Shown here one piece after another: positions 7,793 to 17,599 of a stretch of 64,000 bases of DNA. Origin of the DNA: Sphingobium yanoikuyae (GTDB lineage Bacteria > Pseudomonadota > Alphaproteobacteria > Sphingomonadales > Sphingomonadaceae); the NCBI RefSeq assembly GCF_034424525.1, contig NZ_CP139979.1, positions 1,550,001 through 1,614,000 of the forward strand, in the 5' to 3' direction. The notes beneath the pieces were generated by a model that was given only the letters and a program-made list of their open reading frames with translations, was not told the origin of the DNA and did no database searches. Within the stretch, counting starts at the first letter, position 1. Each line of letters begins with the position of its first letter. The translations under genes and the position numbers were made by a program.

Positions 7793-8965
7793 ATGGCGGA
7801 GGCATATATTGCGGCCGTGGCGCGCAGCGCCGGTGGCAAGCGGGGCGGCAAGCTGGCGGGGGTGCATCCTGCGGATCTGGCCGGGCGCGTGCTGGCCGGA
7901 CTGGTGGGCCGCAGCGGGATCGATCCGGCCGCGATCGAGGATGTCATCATGGGCTGCGCCTGTCCCGGCGGCGAGCAGGGCGCGAACATCGCCCGCAACG
8001 CCGTGCTGGCCAGCGGCCTGCCCGAATCCGTGCCCGGCACCCATGTCGACCGCCAGTGCGGATCGTCGCAACAGGCGCTGCATTTCGCCGCCGCGACGGT
8101 GATGGCGGGCGTGCAGGACGTGGTGATCGCCGCCGGTGTCGAGAGCATGACGCGCGTGCCGATGGGCCTGCCCTGGACGCTGGCGGCCAAACATGGGTTC
8201 GGCACCTATCGCAGTCCGGGGATCGAGGCGCGCTATCCCGACACGCCGTTCAGCCAGTTTGGCGGAGCCGAGATGATGGCCCGCAAATATGGCTTCGACC
8301 GTGCGGCGCTCGACGCCTATGCGCTGGAAAGCCATCATCGCGCGGCGGCGGCGACGCAGGCCGGCAAGTTCGATGCGGAGATAGTACCGCTGGAGGTCGA
8401 GACCGCCGAGGGCGAAAAGCTGGTCCACAAGGTGGATGAGGGCATCCGCTTCGACGCCAGCCTGGAGAAGATTGCCAGCGTCAAGCTGTTGACCGAGGGC
8501 GGGGTGATATCCGCCGCCAATGCCAGCCAGATCTGCGATGGCGCCGCGGCGCTGCTGATCGTCAATGAGCGGGGCCTCAAGACCCATGGCCTGACGCCGC
8601 TGGCACGGGTGCATGAAATGACCGTGCTGGGGCATGATCCGGTCATCATGCTGGAGGCGCCGATCCCGGCGACCGAGCGGGCGCTGGCGCGGGCAGGCAT
8701 GACGCTGGGCGATATCGATCTTTATGAAGTGAACGAGGCGTTCGCGCCGGTGCCGCTGGCCTGGGCCAAGGCGCTGGGCGCCGATCCGGCGCGGCTCAAC
8801 GTGCATGGCGGGGCGATTTCGCTGGGCCATCCGCTGGGCGGATCGGGGGCCAAGCTGATGGCGACGCTGGTCAGCGCGCTGCATGATCGTGGCGCGCGCT
8901 ATGGCCTTCAGACCATGTGCGAGGCCGGCGGAATGGCCAATGTGACGATCGTGGAACGGCTCTGA
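7793..8965 (+). CDS. Thiolase-family acyl-CoA acetyltransferase
   Basis: 390 aa. The nucleophilic cysteine lies in VDRQCGSSQQALHFA (~residue 87). The catalytic histidine lies in GGAISLGHPLGGSGAKL and the second cysteine in TMCEAGGMAN near the C-terminus. It cleaves 3-ketoacyl-CoA or condenses acetyl-CoA; its setting in a degradative cluster favours cleavage. It has its own strong GGAGGAG ribosome site after a regulon element, and ends at a bidirectional terminator shared with the opposing dehydrogenase operon. Confidence 0.93.
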   Translation: MAEAYIAAVARSAGGKRGGKLAGVHPADLAGRVLAGLVGRSGIDPAAIEDVIMGCACPGGEQGANIARNAVLASGLPESVPGTHVDRQCGSSQQALHFAAATVMAGVQDVVIAAGVESMTRVPMGLPWTLAAKHGFGTYRSPGIEARYPDTPFSQFGGAEMMARKYGFDRAALDAYALESHHRAAAATQAGKFDAEIVPLEVETAEGEKLVHKVDEGIRFDASLEKIASVKLLTEGGVISAANASQICDGAAALLIVNERGLKTHGLTPLARVHEMTVLGHDPVIMLEAPIPATERALARAGMTLGDIDLYEVNEAFAPVPLAWAKALGADPARLNVHGGAISLGHPLGGSGAKLMATLVSALHDRGARYGLQTMCEAGGMANVTIVERL

Positions 8966-8972
8966 GGGGAAT

Positions 8973-9010
8973 GGATCGGCCCTTCCCCGGTGGCGGGGAA
9001 GGGCCGATCC
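8973..9010. terminator. Bidirectional hairpin terminator
   Basis: A perfect 16-bp stem (GGATCGGCCCTTCCCC with its complement) and a GGTGGC loop lie between the convergent thiolase and acyl-CoA dehydrogenase genes. The flanking T/A tracts are short, so efficiency is uncertain. Confidence 0.75.
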
Positions 9011-9011
9011 T

Positions 9012-10694
9012 TCAATTGGCTTCGTCGAGCAGGCGGCGGGCGATGACCTGGGCCTGGATTTCGCCGGCACCCTCGAAAATGTTGAGGATGCGCGCGTCGG
9101 CCAGCAGGCGGCTGACCTGATATTCGGTGGCGAAGCCGTTGCCGCCATGGATCTGCAGCGCATTGTCGGCCGCCGCCCAGGCGACCCGCGCGCCGATCAG
9201 CTTGGCCATGCCGGCTTCCAGATCGCAGCGTTTGTCCTCATCCTTGCGCCGGGCGGCGAAATAGGTGAGCTGGCGCGCGCCCATGATCTCCGCCGCCATC
9301 ATCGCCAGCTTGTTGGCGACGCGGGGGAAGTCGAAGATCGGCCGGCCGAACTGCTTGCGGTCGAGTGCGTAGGAAAGGCCGATGTCGAGCGCCGCCTGGG
9401 CGACGCCGATGGCACGGGCGGCGGTCTGGATACGGGCGCTTTCGAAGGTGGCCATCAACTGCTTGAAGCCCTGACCCTCGACCCCGCCGAGCAGATTGGC
9501 GGCGGGCACGCGGAAATCGTCGAAGCCGATCTCATATTCCTTCATGCCGCGATAGCCGATCGCCTCGATCTCGCCGCCGCTCATGCCGGGCGTGGGGAAG
9601 GGGACGTCGACGGTGCCGCGCTGCTTGGGCGCGATCAGCATCGACAGGCCGCTATAGTTGCGGGTGTCGGGATCGGTGCGGACCAGCAGGGTCATCACGT
9701 CGGCGCGGGCCGCATGGGTGATCCAGGTCTTGTTGCCGCTGACCCGATATTCGCCGTCGGCAAGCGTCGCGCGGGTGCGCAGTGCGCCAAGGTCGGAACC
9801 GGTGTCAGGCTCGGTAAAGACGGCGGTGGGCAGGATCGCGGCATTGGCGATCTGCGGCAACCAATGGGCCTTCTGCTCGGCGGTGCCGCCGGTCAGGATC
9901 AGTTCTGCCGCGATTTCCGACCGGGTGGCGAGGCTGCCGACGCCGATCCAGCCGCGCGACAATTCTTCCGACACGACGCACATCGCGGTCTTGCCCATGC
10001 CAAGCCCGCCAAACTCTTCTGGAATCGTCATGCCGAACACGCCCATCTCGCCCAGTTCCTGGACCAGCTGCAGCGGGATCAGTTCGTCCTTGAGATGCCA
10101 TTCATGGGCGAAGGGCGCGACCTTCTCGTTCGACAAAGCAAAGAACTGGTCGCGCACCATGTCGAACATTTCGTCGAGGCCGCAATTTTCCAGGGTCGCC
10201 CGGCCGCGCGCATCGACCAGATGGCCGGCAATAGCGCTCTTCACTGCCTGGCCGCCGCCGCTGCGAATGAGGGTGCGCAGGGCCGGTGCGTCGAGCGTGG
10301 AAAGATCGTCGGTGAGGTCGGTGGGGCGGATCACCTCGCCCTGGTTCATCGGGATGCCGCCCAGCATCTGCGCGCCATATTCGGCGAAGAGCAACTGGGC
10401 GAGCAGCGCTTCGATCTCGCCAAAGCTGCCCTGGGCGTCGAGACTGGCGGCCCAGCTGGCGACTTCGCGCAGCATTTCGGCATAGGCGGCGAACCAGCCA
10501 AAGCCGTGGACGACATGCTGCTCGACATCGGCGAGGACCCGATCGACCTTACCGCTTTCGCTGCAGATTCGGGCCTTCACATGCGGGCGGGCGGCGGCGA
10601 CGAAGGCGTGCGCGGCATCGGCTGCGCCCGACAGCAAGGCCGGCAGATCGGGCAGGACCAGGATATTCTTGTCCATCTCCATGGTCGCGCTCAT
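9012..10694 (-). CDS. Long acyl-CoA dehydrogenase with N-terminal extension (Mcd-like architecture)
   Basis: 560 aa, about 170 longer than a standard acyl-CoA dehydrogenase. The extra helical part is N-terminal. The core begins around residue 165 (LSNEKVAPFAHEWHLKDELI) and contains the flavin-contact TEPDTGSDLGALRT and FEGAGEIQ near the end, with the catalytic glutamate position retained. (2S)-methylsuccinyl-CoA dehydrogenase has this extended layout, so a branched or substituted acyl-CoA is plausible, but assignment to that enzyme is not proven. It is the last gene of a CoA-transferase-SDR-crotonase array, with a 4-nt overlap with the crotonase. Confidence 0.88.
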   Translation of the reverse strand: MSATMEMDKNILVLPDLPALLSGAADAAHAFVAAARPHVKARICSESGKVDRVLADVEQHVVHGFGWFAAYAEMLREVASWAASLDAQGSFGEIEALLAQLLFAEYGAQMLGGIPMNQGEVIRPTDLTDDLSTLDAPALRTLIRSGGGQAVKSAIAGHLVDARGRATLENCGLDEMFDMVRDQFFALSNEKVAPFAHEWHLKDELIPLQLVQELGEMGVFGMTIPEEFGGLGMGKTAMCVVSEELSRGWIGVGSLATRSEIAAELILTGGTAEQKAHWLPQIANAAILPTAVFTEPDTGSDLGALRTRATLADGEYRVSGNKTWITHAARADVMTLLVRTDPDTRNYSGLSMLIAPKQRGTVDVPFPTPGMSGGEIEAIGYRGMKEYEIGFDDFRVPAANLLGGVEGQGFKQLMATFESARIQTAARAIGVAQAALDIGLSYALDRKQFGRPIFDFPRVANKLAMMAAEIMGARQLTYFAARRKDEDKRCDLEAGMAKLIGARVAWAAADNALQIHGGNGFATEYQVSRLLADARILNIFEGAGEIQAQVIARRLLDEAN

Positions 10695-11557
10695 CCTTCC
10701 CCCGCCTGCTTCTTGTTCGCCGATGCCATGGCCTTGGCATCCAGTCCGCCGACCAGATTGCCGGTCATCAGCTGATTATGGGCATGGGCGAGATGGTGCA
10801 TGTGGAACACGCTATCCATCACCTGCCGCTTGCCGCGCGCATCCTCGACGAAGTTGAACGCCTGCTTGGTCAGGGCCAGGCCGAACCGTTCATGCTGGGC
10901 GATCTCGGCGGCGATCTTGGCCACTTCCTCGCGCAGCGTCTCGCGCGGGAAAATCTCGTTCACCATGCCGAAATTACAGGCGCGCTGGGCCGGCATGCGG
11001 CGGCCGAGCAGCAGCAGTTCGCGTGCGACGCGGGTCGGCAGTTCGAAGGCATGGGCGAAATATTCGACCCCCGGCTGGGCCATGCGCTGCACCGGATCCT
11101 GGAAGAAGGCGTCTTCCGATGCGATGATGAGGTCGCAGACCCAGGCCAGCATCAGCCCGCCGGCGATGCACGCGCCCTGCACCATGGCGATCATCGGCTT
11201 GGGGATGTCGGCCCAGCGCCGGCACAGGCCCAGATAGCCGTCCTGTTCCAGCACATATTGGCGCTCCGCGCCGCCCTTGTTCAGATGGTCCCACCACATG
11301 CTGGTGCGCGTGCGCGGCATGTGGCTGTCCTTGTCCGGGGTGCCGATGTCATGGCCGGCCGAGAAATGCTTGCCCTCGCCACCGAGCACGATCACCTTGA
11401 CCCCGTCATCCTCGACCGCGCGCTTGAAGGCGTCGTCGAGCTGGCCGAGCAGCCGGTAATTCTGGGCATTGCCATATTGGGGGCGGTTCAGCATCACCCA
11501 GGCGACGCCGTCCACCACATTATAGGTTACGAATTCGGGCTGCGCTTCTTCGGACAT
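10691..11557 (-). CDS. Enoyl-CoA hydratase/isomerase (crotonase) family protein
   Basis: 288 aa. Both oxyanion-hole segments are visible: KHFSAGHDIGT (~residue 65) and QGACIAGGLMLAWVCD (~residue 128). The region that carries the first catalytic glutamate of rat hydratase reads FFQDPVQRMAQPGVEY here, so that glutamate seems replaced, whereas the second (VARELLLL) looks kept. An isomerase or a ring- or substituent-specific hydratase is therefore possible. GGGAGAGGG precedes the ATG. The gene lies 12 bp after the SDR and overlaps the next dehydrogenase by 4 nt. Confidence 0.88.
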   Translation of the reverse strand: MSEEAQPEFVTYNVVDGVAWVMLNRPQYGNAQNYRLLGQLDDAFKRAVEDDGVKVIVLGGEGKHFSAGHDIGTPDKDSHMPRTRTSMWWDHLNKGGAERQYVLEQDGYLGLCRRWADIPKPMIAMVQGACIAGGLMLAWVCDLIIASEDAFFQDPVQRMAQPGVEYFAHAFELPTRVARELLLLGRRMPAQRACNFGMVNEIFPRETLREEVAKIAAEIAQHERFGLALTKQAFNFVEDARGKRQVMDSVFHMHHLAHAHNQLMTGNLVGGLDAKAMASANKKQAGEG

Positions 11558-11569
11558 CGTCCCTCTCCC

Positions 11570-12348
<779 letters not shown>

Positions 12349-12352
<4 letters not shown>

Positions 12353-13602
12353 GCCTGTGTCCTCTCCTTCACGGGGCGTTGGGCGATCGCGCCGTCGCTC
12401 GTCAGCGCGTCGAGTGCGCCGTCGTCGAGGCCGAGCCATTCCCCCAATATTTCGCGGCTATGTTCGCCCACGCGCGGTGGGCAGTGACGATAATCGGCCG
12501 GCGTCGTCGACAGCTTGCCGGGATAGGCGACGGTCGGGATCTCGACCCCATCCTCTTCCCGGCGATAGCGATGGACGGTCTGGCGGGCGTCGATGAACGG
12601 ATCCTCGAACACATCCTGGATGCTGTTGACCGGGCCGGCGGGGACGCCCGCAGCGACGAAGCGCGCCATCAGGTCGTCGCGGGCGAAGGGGCGGACGATC
12701 TCCTGCACCTTCGCCTCGATCGCGTCGCGGTTGATGAGGCGCTGGGCGCTGGTGGCGTAGAGCGGATCGGTGCCCAGCTCGCCATGGCCCATTTCCGTGC
12801 AGAAGGCGCGGAACTGGCGATCATTGCCGATCGCGATGATCATCATGCCGTCGGCGACCTCGAACGTCTTGTAGGGGACGACGGTGGGATGGCGATTGCC
12901 CAGGCGTCCGGGCACGATGCCGCCGACCAGCCAGTTCATCCCCTGATTGGCGAGCATCGCGATCTGGGTATCGAGCAGCGACACGTCGATCTGCTGCCCC
13001 TCGCCCGTGCGTTCGGCATGGCGCAGGGCGGCCAGGATGGAGACTGTCGCGAACATGCCGGTCGACAGGTCGGCCATGGCGACGCCGGCGCGCAGCGGGC
13101 CGCCATCCTCTTCGCCGGTGATGCTCATGAAGCCGCCCATGCCCTGGGCAACGAAATCATAGCCGCCCCGGTCGGCATAGGGGCCGGTCTGGCCGAAGCC
13201 GGTGATCGAGCAATAGACGAGGCGCGGGTTGATCGCCTTCAGGCTGGCATAGTCGAGGCCATATTTGCTGAGGCCCCCGACCTTGAAATTCTCGACCAAT
13301 ATGTCGGCTTCCGCCGCCAGCCGGCGGATCAGCTCGGCGCCCTGCGGCGTCGCCAGGTTGATCGCGGCGGAGCGCTTGTTGCGATTGCAGGACAGATAAT
13401 AGGCGCTGGTGCCGATTTCCGGCTGGCCATCGGCGCCGGTCAGGAAGGGCGGGCCCCAGGCGCGGGTATCGTCGCCATGGCCGGGCAGTTCGATCTTGAT
13501 GACGTCGGCACCGAAGTCGGCGAGTATCTGGGTCGACCATGGCCCCGCGAGCACGCGCGACAGGTCTAGAACCTTGATCCCTTCAAGGGCGCGGCCGCTC
13601 AT
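12349..13602 (-). CDS. CaiB/BaiF (class III) CoA-transferase
   Basis: 417 aa. The N-terminus LDLSRVLAGPWSTQILADFG, AEADILVENFKVGGL and the catalytic aspartate in QIDVSLLDTQIAML (~residue 207) are typical of class III. Such enzymes activate a carboxylic acid with CoA from a donor thioester, or epimerise a 2-methylacyl-CoA. With no CoA ligase in the window, an activating role is plausible. It is the first gene of a four-gene minus-strand operon; a regulon element lies 119 bp upstream (13721). Confidence 0.92.
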
Positions 13603-13720
13603 CGACTGCCCGCCTTGTCCGTCATGACCGCTGTCATCGCCATCCGCTCCTGTCCCCGTCTATCTGCTGCATCGGTTGATGATTCTGATAGCGGGTGCAG
13701 GAATGGAGGGCAAGAATTAT

Positions 13721-13735
13721 TGCACTATGGGATAC
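13721..13735 (+). promoter_or_regulatory. Operator-like element upstream of the CoA-transferase operon
   Basis: TGCACTATGGGATAC, preceded by AATTAT, is a good match to the 15-bp cluster element. It lies between the 3' end of the cytochrome c gene and the start of the minus-strand CoA-transferase operon. Confidence 0.55.
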
Positions 13736-13743
13736 TTTTGGCG

Positions 13744-14130
13744 CTATTTCTTGGTGGCGCCGGCGAGATAGGCGAGCAGGTTGGCGCGATCCGCCGGGTT
13801 GGGCAGGCCGGCAAAGACCATGCGGCTGCCGGGGACGGCAGCGCTGGGCTTGGCGAGGAAGCCGTCGAGCGACTTGGCATCCCAGCGGATCTTGGCCTTC
13901 TGCATCGCCGGGGAATAAGTGAAGCCGGGGACGGTGCCCGAGGTGCGCCCGAATACGCCCGAGAGCGAAGGGCCAAGCTTCTTCACGCCCGGATCGACCG
14001 AGTGGCAGACGGCGCAGCGGGCGAAGACCGCCTTGCCCTTGGTCGCGTCGCCAGCCTGGGCCAGCGCCGGGCCGGTGGCCGCGACCGCCATAGCGAACAT
14101 CATCACGCGCGAAACATGCTTCATCGACAT
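13744..14130 (-). CDS. Periplasmic class I cytochrome c
   Basis: 128 aa with a signal peptide (about residues 1-25, ending ALAQA). It has a single haem site, CAVCH (~residue 39), a KLGPSLSGVFGR loop, and a distal methionine in SRMVFAGL. This fits a soluble c2/c550-like electron carrier in the periplasm. Two ATGs (14130, 14124) are possible; AGGAATCAGG precedes the first. A regulon element lies 34 bp upstream. A role as electron acceptor for a dehydrogenase of the pathway is inferred. Confidence 0.93.
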   Translation of the reverse strand: MSMKHVSRVMMFAMAVAATGPALAQAGDATKGKAVFARCAVCHSVDPGVKKLGPSLSGVFGRTSGTVPGFTYSPAMQKAKIRWDAKSLDGFLAKPSAAVPGSRMVFAGLPNPADRANLLAYLAGATKK

Positions 14131-14164
14131 CCTGATTCCTCTTCCCTTCTTCTCTGGTTAAAAT

Positions 14165-14179
14165 CTATACCAGTGTGCA
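14165..14179 (-). promoter_or_regulatory. Operator-like element between cytochrome c and the DMT transporter
   Basis: The minus strand reads TGCACACTGGTATAG preceded by TTTA, one of the best matches to the cluster element. It lies between the divergent cytochrome c and EamA-type genes and could serve both. Confidence 0.58.
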
Positions 14180-14237
14180 TAAATAAACCAATAGCCGTCT
14201 GAGTCTGAACGGCGGTTGAAGCGGGAAGGATGCGGAA

Positions 14238-15134
14238 ATGGCCGATGGCGAACCCATGGCGAACCATCGGTTCGGGCCGGGCGGCATGGCGCTGGCGTTG
14301 CTGGTGAACATCATGTTCGCGCTCAACGTGATCGCGATGAAAGTGGTGGTGGATGCGACCGCGCCGCTATTGTCGGTGGCGCTGCGGATGGGGACGGTGT
14401 TCCTGATCTGTGCGCCGGCGCTGCGTCCGCTGCCGGGCCGGACCGGTTGGCTGATGCTCTATGGCTTCCTCAATGGCGGTCTGTTCCTGCTGCTGCTGAA
14501 CCTGGCTTTGTTCATGGCGACCAATGTCGGCGCGCTGGCGATTGCCGGGCAATTGAGCGTGCCCTTCTCGCTGTTGCTGGGCGCGCTGCTGCTGGGCGAA
14601 AGGCTCAACCGGCGCAAGATCGTCGGCGTGCTGCTGGCCTTTGCCGGGGTCGTGGCGCTGGTGTTCGACCCGCATATATTGGCGGAGGTGCCCGCCGTAC
14701 TGGTGATGGCCAGCGCGGCGATGGTGTGGGGCGGCGCGACCCTGGTGCAGCGCAAGCTGACCGGGGTGAGCGTGATGAACGGCCAGGCGTGGAACGGACT
14801 GATGGGCGCAGCGGTGCTGGCGCCCTTTGCCCTGATTTTCGAGCGGCCGGCGATCGCGGGGCTGGCCCATGTCGGCTGGACACCGACCGGCTGGTTCGCC
14901 TTTTCCTGCCTGGGGGCGACGGTACTGGGACAGGGGACGCTCGCCTGGCTGCTGCAACGCTATCCGATCTCGACCATCATGCCGCTGATGCTGGCATCGC
15001 CGGTCATGTCGACGGTCTTTGCCTCGCTCTATTTCGGCACGCCGATCACGGTCGGCATGATTGCGGGTGGGACGGTGGCGCTGCTGGGCGTGACGATCAT
15101 CGCCTTCTCGCCCGACCGCCGGCCGGTCGACTGA
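14238..15134 (+). CDS. DMT-superfamily (EamA) transporter
   Basis: 298 aa, with about ten hydrophobic segments in two repeated EamA halves (residues ~15-140 and ~150-290). The first half ends with the usual GALLLGERLNRRKIVGVLLA pattern and the second with FGTPITVGMIAGG. It is probably an inner-membrane exporter or metabolite carrier; the substrate cannot be read. Start at the ATG after GCGGAA; a second ATG seven codons in is possible. Confidence 0.9.
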   Translation: MADGEPMANHRFGPGGMALALLVNIMFALNVIAMKVVVDATAPLLSVALRMGTVFLICAPALRPLPGRTGWLMLYGFLNGGLFLLLLNLALFMATNVGALAIAGQLSVPFSLLLGALLLGERLNRRKIVGVLLAFAGVVALVFDPHILAEVPAVLVMASAAMVWGGATLVQRKLTGVSVMNGQAWNGLMGAAVLAPFALIFERPAIAGLAHVGWTPTGWFAFSCLGATVLGQGTLAWLLQRYPISTIMPLMLASPVMSTVFASLYFGTPITVGMIAGGTVALLGVTIIAFSPDRRPVD

Positions 15135-15139
15135 CCATC

Positions 15140-15177
15140 AAAAAAATAGGCCGGCGTCGCATGCCTCGACGCCGGCC
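15140..15177 (-). terminator. Rho-independent terminator of the leftward 23-15 kb operon
   Basis: An 11-bp stem (GGCCGGCGTCG with its complement) and a 7-nt loop are followed, in minus-strand reading, by TA and then seven Ts (15140-15146). It lies just past the thiolase stop and ends the long minus-strand operon. Confidence 0.85.
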
Positions 15178-15201
15178 CAGGGGGCTTCCGAAAGGCGGTG
15201 G

Positions 15202-16401
15202 TCAGACCGCCCGCTCGAAGATGGCGGCCAGGCCCTGACCGCCGCCAATGCACATGGTTTCCAGGCCATAGCGGCCGTCGCGCCGCTGCAGTTCGCGCAG
15301 CAGATTGGCGAGGATGCGTCCGCCGGTCGCGCCGATCGGATGGCCGAGCGAAATGCCCGATCCATTGACGTTAAGCTTGTCGCGATCGTCCCAGTTCCAG
15401 CCCTTGAGGCAGGCCAGCACCTGCGGCGCAAAGGCTTCGTTGAGTTCGACCAGATCGATGTCGTTCCAGCCAAGGCCATTGCGGGCGAACAGCTTTTCGA
15501 CCGCCGGCACCGGACCAATGCCCATGCGCGAGGGATCGCAGCCCGCCGCCGCCCAGCTGTGCAGCCAGGCCATGGGTTCAAGGCCCAGTTCTTCCAGCTT
15601 GTCCTCCGCGACCACCAGGCAGGCGGCGGCGGCGTCATTCTGCTGGCTGGCATTGCCGGCGGTGACCACGCCGTCCTTCTCGATCGGCTTCAACAGGGCG
15701 AGCGATTCCGGTGTGGCGTCGGCACGAATGCCCTCATCCATGGCGAAGATCAGCGGATCGCCCTTGCGCTGCGGCACGGCGACCGGGACCAGTTCGTCGT
15801 CGAACTTGTCGGCGGCCCAGGCCGCGGCGGCGCGCTGATGGCTCATCGCGGCATATTCGTCGCAGGCCTCGCGGCTGATGTCATAATCCTTGGCGAGATT
15901 GTTCGCCGTTTCGATCATGCCGCTGATGATGCCATAGCGGGCGATCGGCTGCGACATGACGCGGCCGCGGGTCAGGCGGTCGTGGAACTGGGTCGATCCG
16001 GAGCGGGCGCCCCAGCGATGGTCCATCGAATAATATTCGACATTGGACATGCTCTCCACCCCGCCGGCGACGACGATGTCGGCGGCGCCGGTCTGGATGC
16101 GCATGGCCGCGTCGATCACCGCCTGAAGCCCCGAACCGCAGCGCCGGTCGAGCTGCACGCCGGGAATGCTTTCGGGCAGGCCGGCGGCCAGCGCCGACCA
16201 GCGACCGATGCAGGGTGCCTCGCCATTGCCATAGCCCTGGGAGAAGACGACATCGTCGATCCGTTCGGGATCGATCCTGGTCCGCTCCATCAAAGCCTTG
16301 ATGATGACCGCGCCCAGATCGCCGGCGCTGAAGGATTTCAGAGAACCGCCATATTTGCCGACGGCGGTGCGGATGGGGGCGACGATGGCGGCTCTGCGCA
16401 T
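15202..16401 (-). CDS. Acetyl-CoA acyltransferase (thiolase)
   Basis: 399 aa. The nucleophile lies in LDRRCGSGLQAVIDAA (~residue 92). SGISLGHPIGATGGR holds the catalytic histidine, and TMCIGGGQGLAAIFER the C-terminal cysteine. It catalyses the final thiolytic cleavage of a 3-ketoacyl-CoA. It is the last gene of a leftward operon containing three acyl-CoA dehydrogenase subunits, a hydratase, a CoA-transferase and an MDR reductase, and is followed by a good terminator. Confidence 0.94.
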   Translation of the reverse strand: MRRAAIVAPIRTAVGKYGGSLKSFSAGDLGAVIIKALMERTRIDPERIDDVVFSQGYGNGEAPCIGRWSALAAGLPESIPGVQLDRRCGSGLQAVIDAAMRIQTGAADIVVAGGVESMSNVEYYSMDHRWGARSGSTQFHDRLTRGRVMSQPIARYGIISGMIETANNLAKDYDISREACDEYAAMSHQRAAAAWAADKFDDELVPVAVPQRKGDPLIFAMDEGIRADATPESLALLKPIEKDGVVTAGNASQQNDAAAACLVVAEDKLEELGLEPMAWLHSWAAAGCDPSRMGIGPVPAVEKLFARNGLGWNDIDLVELNEAFAPQVLACLKGWNWDDRDKLNVNGSGISLGHPIGATGGRILANLLRELQRRDGRYGLETMCIGGGQGLAAIFERAV

Positions 16402-16430
16402 GCAATGTCCTTTGCGGGAATAGGAAGGGA

Positions 16431-17585
16431 TCAGGCGGCCGCTTCGGCCTGGCGGATCATCTGCTTGGCGATGATGGTCTGCTGGATCTGGCTGGTGCCC
16501 TCATAGATGCGCAGCAGCCGGACATCGCGATAGAAGCGCTCGACCTTATACTCGGCCATATAGCCGGCGCCGCCATAGATCTGGACGGCGCGGTCGGCGA
16601 TCCGGCCGACGGCTTCGGAGGCATAATATTTGAGCGCGGCGCATTCCAGGCTGACCGGCTCGCCGGCGTCGAACTTGGCGGCGACCGACTGCATCAGCGC
16701 CTCGGTGGTCAGCATGTCGACCTTCATGTCGGCGAGCATTGCCTGGACCAACTGGAAATCGGCGATGCGCTGGCCGAACTGCTTGCGCTCCATTGCATAT
16801 TGCAGGGCCATATCGATCAGCCGCTGGCACATGCCGAGCGCGACCGCGGCGATATGGATGCGGCCGCGATCCAGCACCTTCATCGCGGTCTTGAAGCCGC
16901 GACCGGGGACACCGCCGATAATGTTGGCGGCCGGCACGACGACGTCATCCAGGATCACATCGGTGGTGATCGATCCCTTCTGCCCCATTTTCTTGTCCGG
17001 CTTGCCGAAGCTGATGCCGGGCGTGTCTGCGGGCAGGATGAAGGCGGAAATGCCGGCTGCGCCCTTCACGTCCGGTTCGGTCCGGGCCATCAGGGTGAAG
17101 ACGCTGGCGCGCGGCGCATTGGTGATATAGCGCTTGGTGCCGGTGATGCGGTAAGTGTCGCCGTCGCGGATGGCGACGGTGCGGAGCGAACCGGCGTCGG
17201 ACCCGGCCTCCGGCTCGGTCAGGCCGAAGCTGGCGATGGCTTCACCGGTGGCGAATTTGGGCAGCCATTCGCGCTTCTGTTCCTCGGTCCCGTCCATGAC
17301 GATGCCCTGGCTGCCGATACCGACAGTGGTGCCGATGACCGAGCGGAAGACGACCGAGGCGCGGGTGATCTCGCGGATGATCGCCGCTTCCTCCGCCATG
17401 GTGCAGCCGATGCCGCCAAATTCCTCCGGCACGGACAGGCCGAACAGGCCCATGTCGCGCATCTGCTGGATGATGGTTTCGGGAACGGCGTCCGCTTCCT
17501 CGACGGCGTCCTCGGCTGGGATCAGCTTTTCGCTGACGAAGCGGCGGACGGTGGTGCGGAACAGGTCGAACGTCTCGGCGTCCAT
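16431..17585 (-). CDS. Acyl-CoA dehydrogenase
   Basis: 384 aa from the ATG at 17585, which has AGAGGAG upstream; an in-frame TTG at 17603 is less likely. It shows GLTEPEAGSDAGSLRT, QFGQRIADFQLVQAMLADM and IYEGTSQIQQTIIAKQM, with the catalytic glutamate in the classic YEGT position, so it should be an active homotetrameric enzyme. It introduces the alpha-beta double bond into an acyl-CoA. It lies between the hydratase and the thiolase gene. Confidence 0.93.
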   Translation of the reverse strand: MDAETFDLFRTTVRRFVSEKLIPAEDAVEEADAVPETIIQQMRDMGLFGLSVPEEFGGIGCTMAEEAAIIREITRASVVFRSVIGTTVGIGSQGIVMDGTEEQKREWLPKFATGEAIASFGLTEPEAGSDAGSLRTVAIRDGDTYRITGTKRYITNAPRASVFTLMARTEPDVKGAAGISAFILPADTPGISFGKPDKKMGQKGSITTDVILDDVVVPAANIIGGVPGRGFKTAMKVLDRGRIHIAAVALGMCQRLIDMALQYAMERKQFGQRIADFQLVQAMLADMKVDMLTTEALMQSVAAKFDAGEPVSLECAALKYYASEAVGRIADRAVQIYGGAGYMAEYKVERFYRDVRLLRIYEGTSQIQQTIIAKQMIRQAEAAA

Positions 17586-17599
17586 GCAGAAATCTCCTC

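Noticed and set aside
7244..9163. 639-codon minus-strand frame opposite cofC and the thiolase
   Set aside because: Composition typical of antisense high-GC frames; it runs across the bidirectional terminator and has no recognisable domain.
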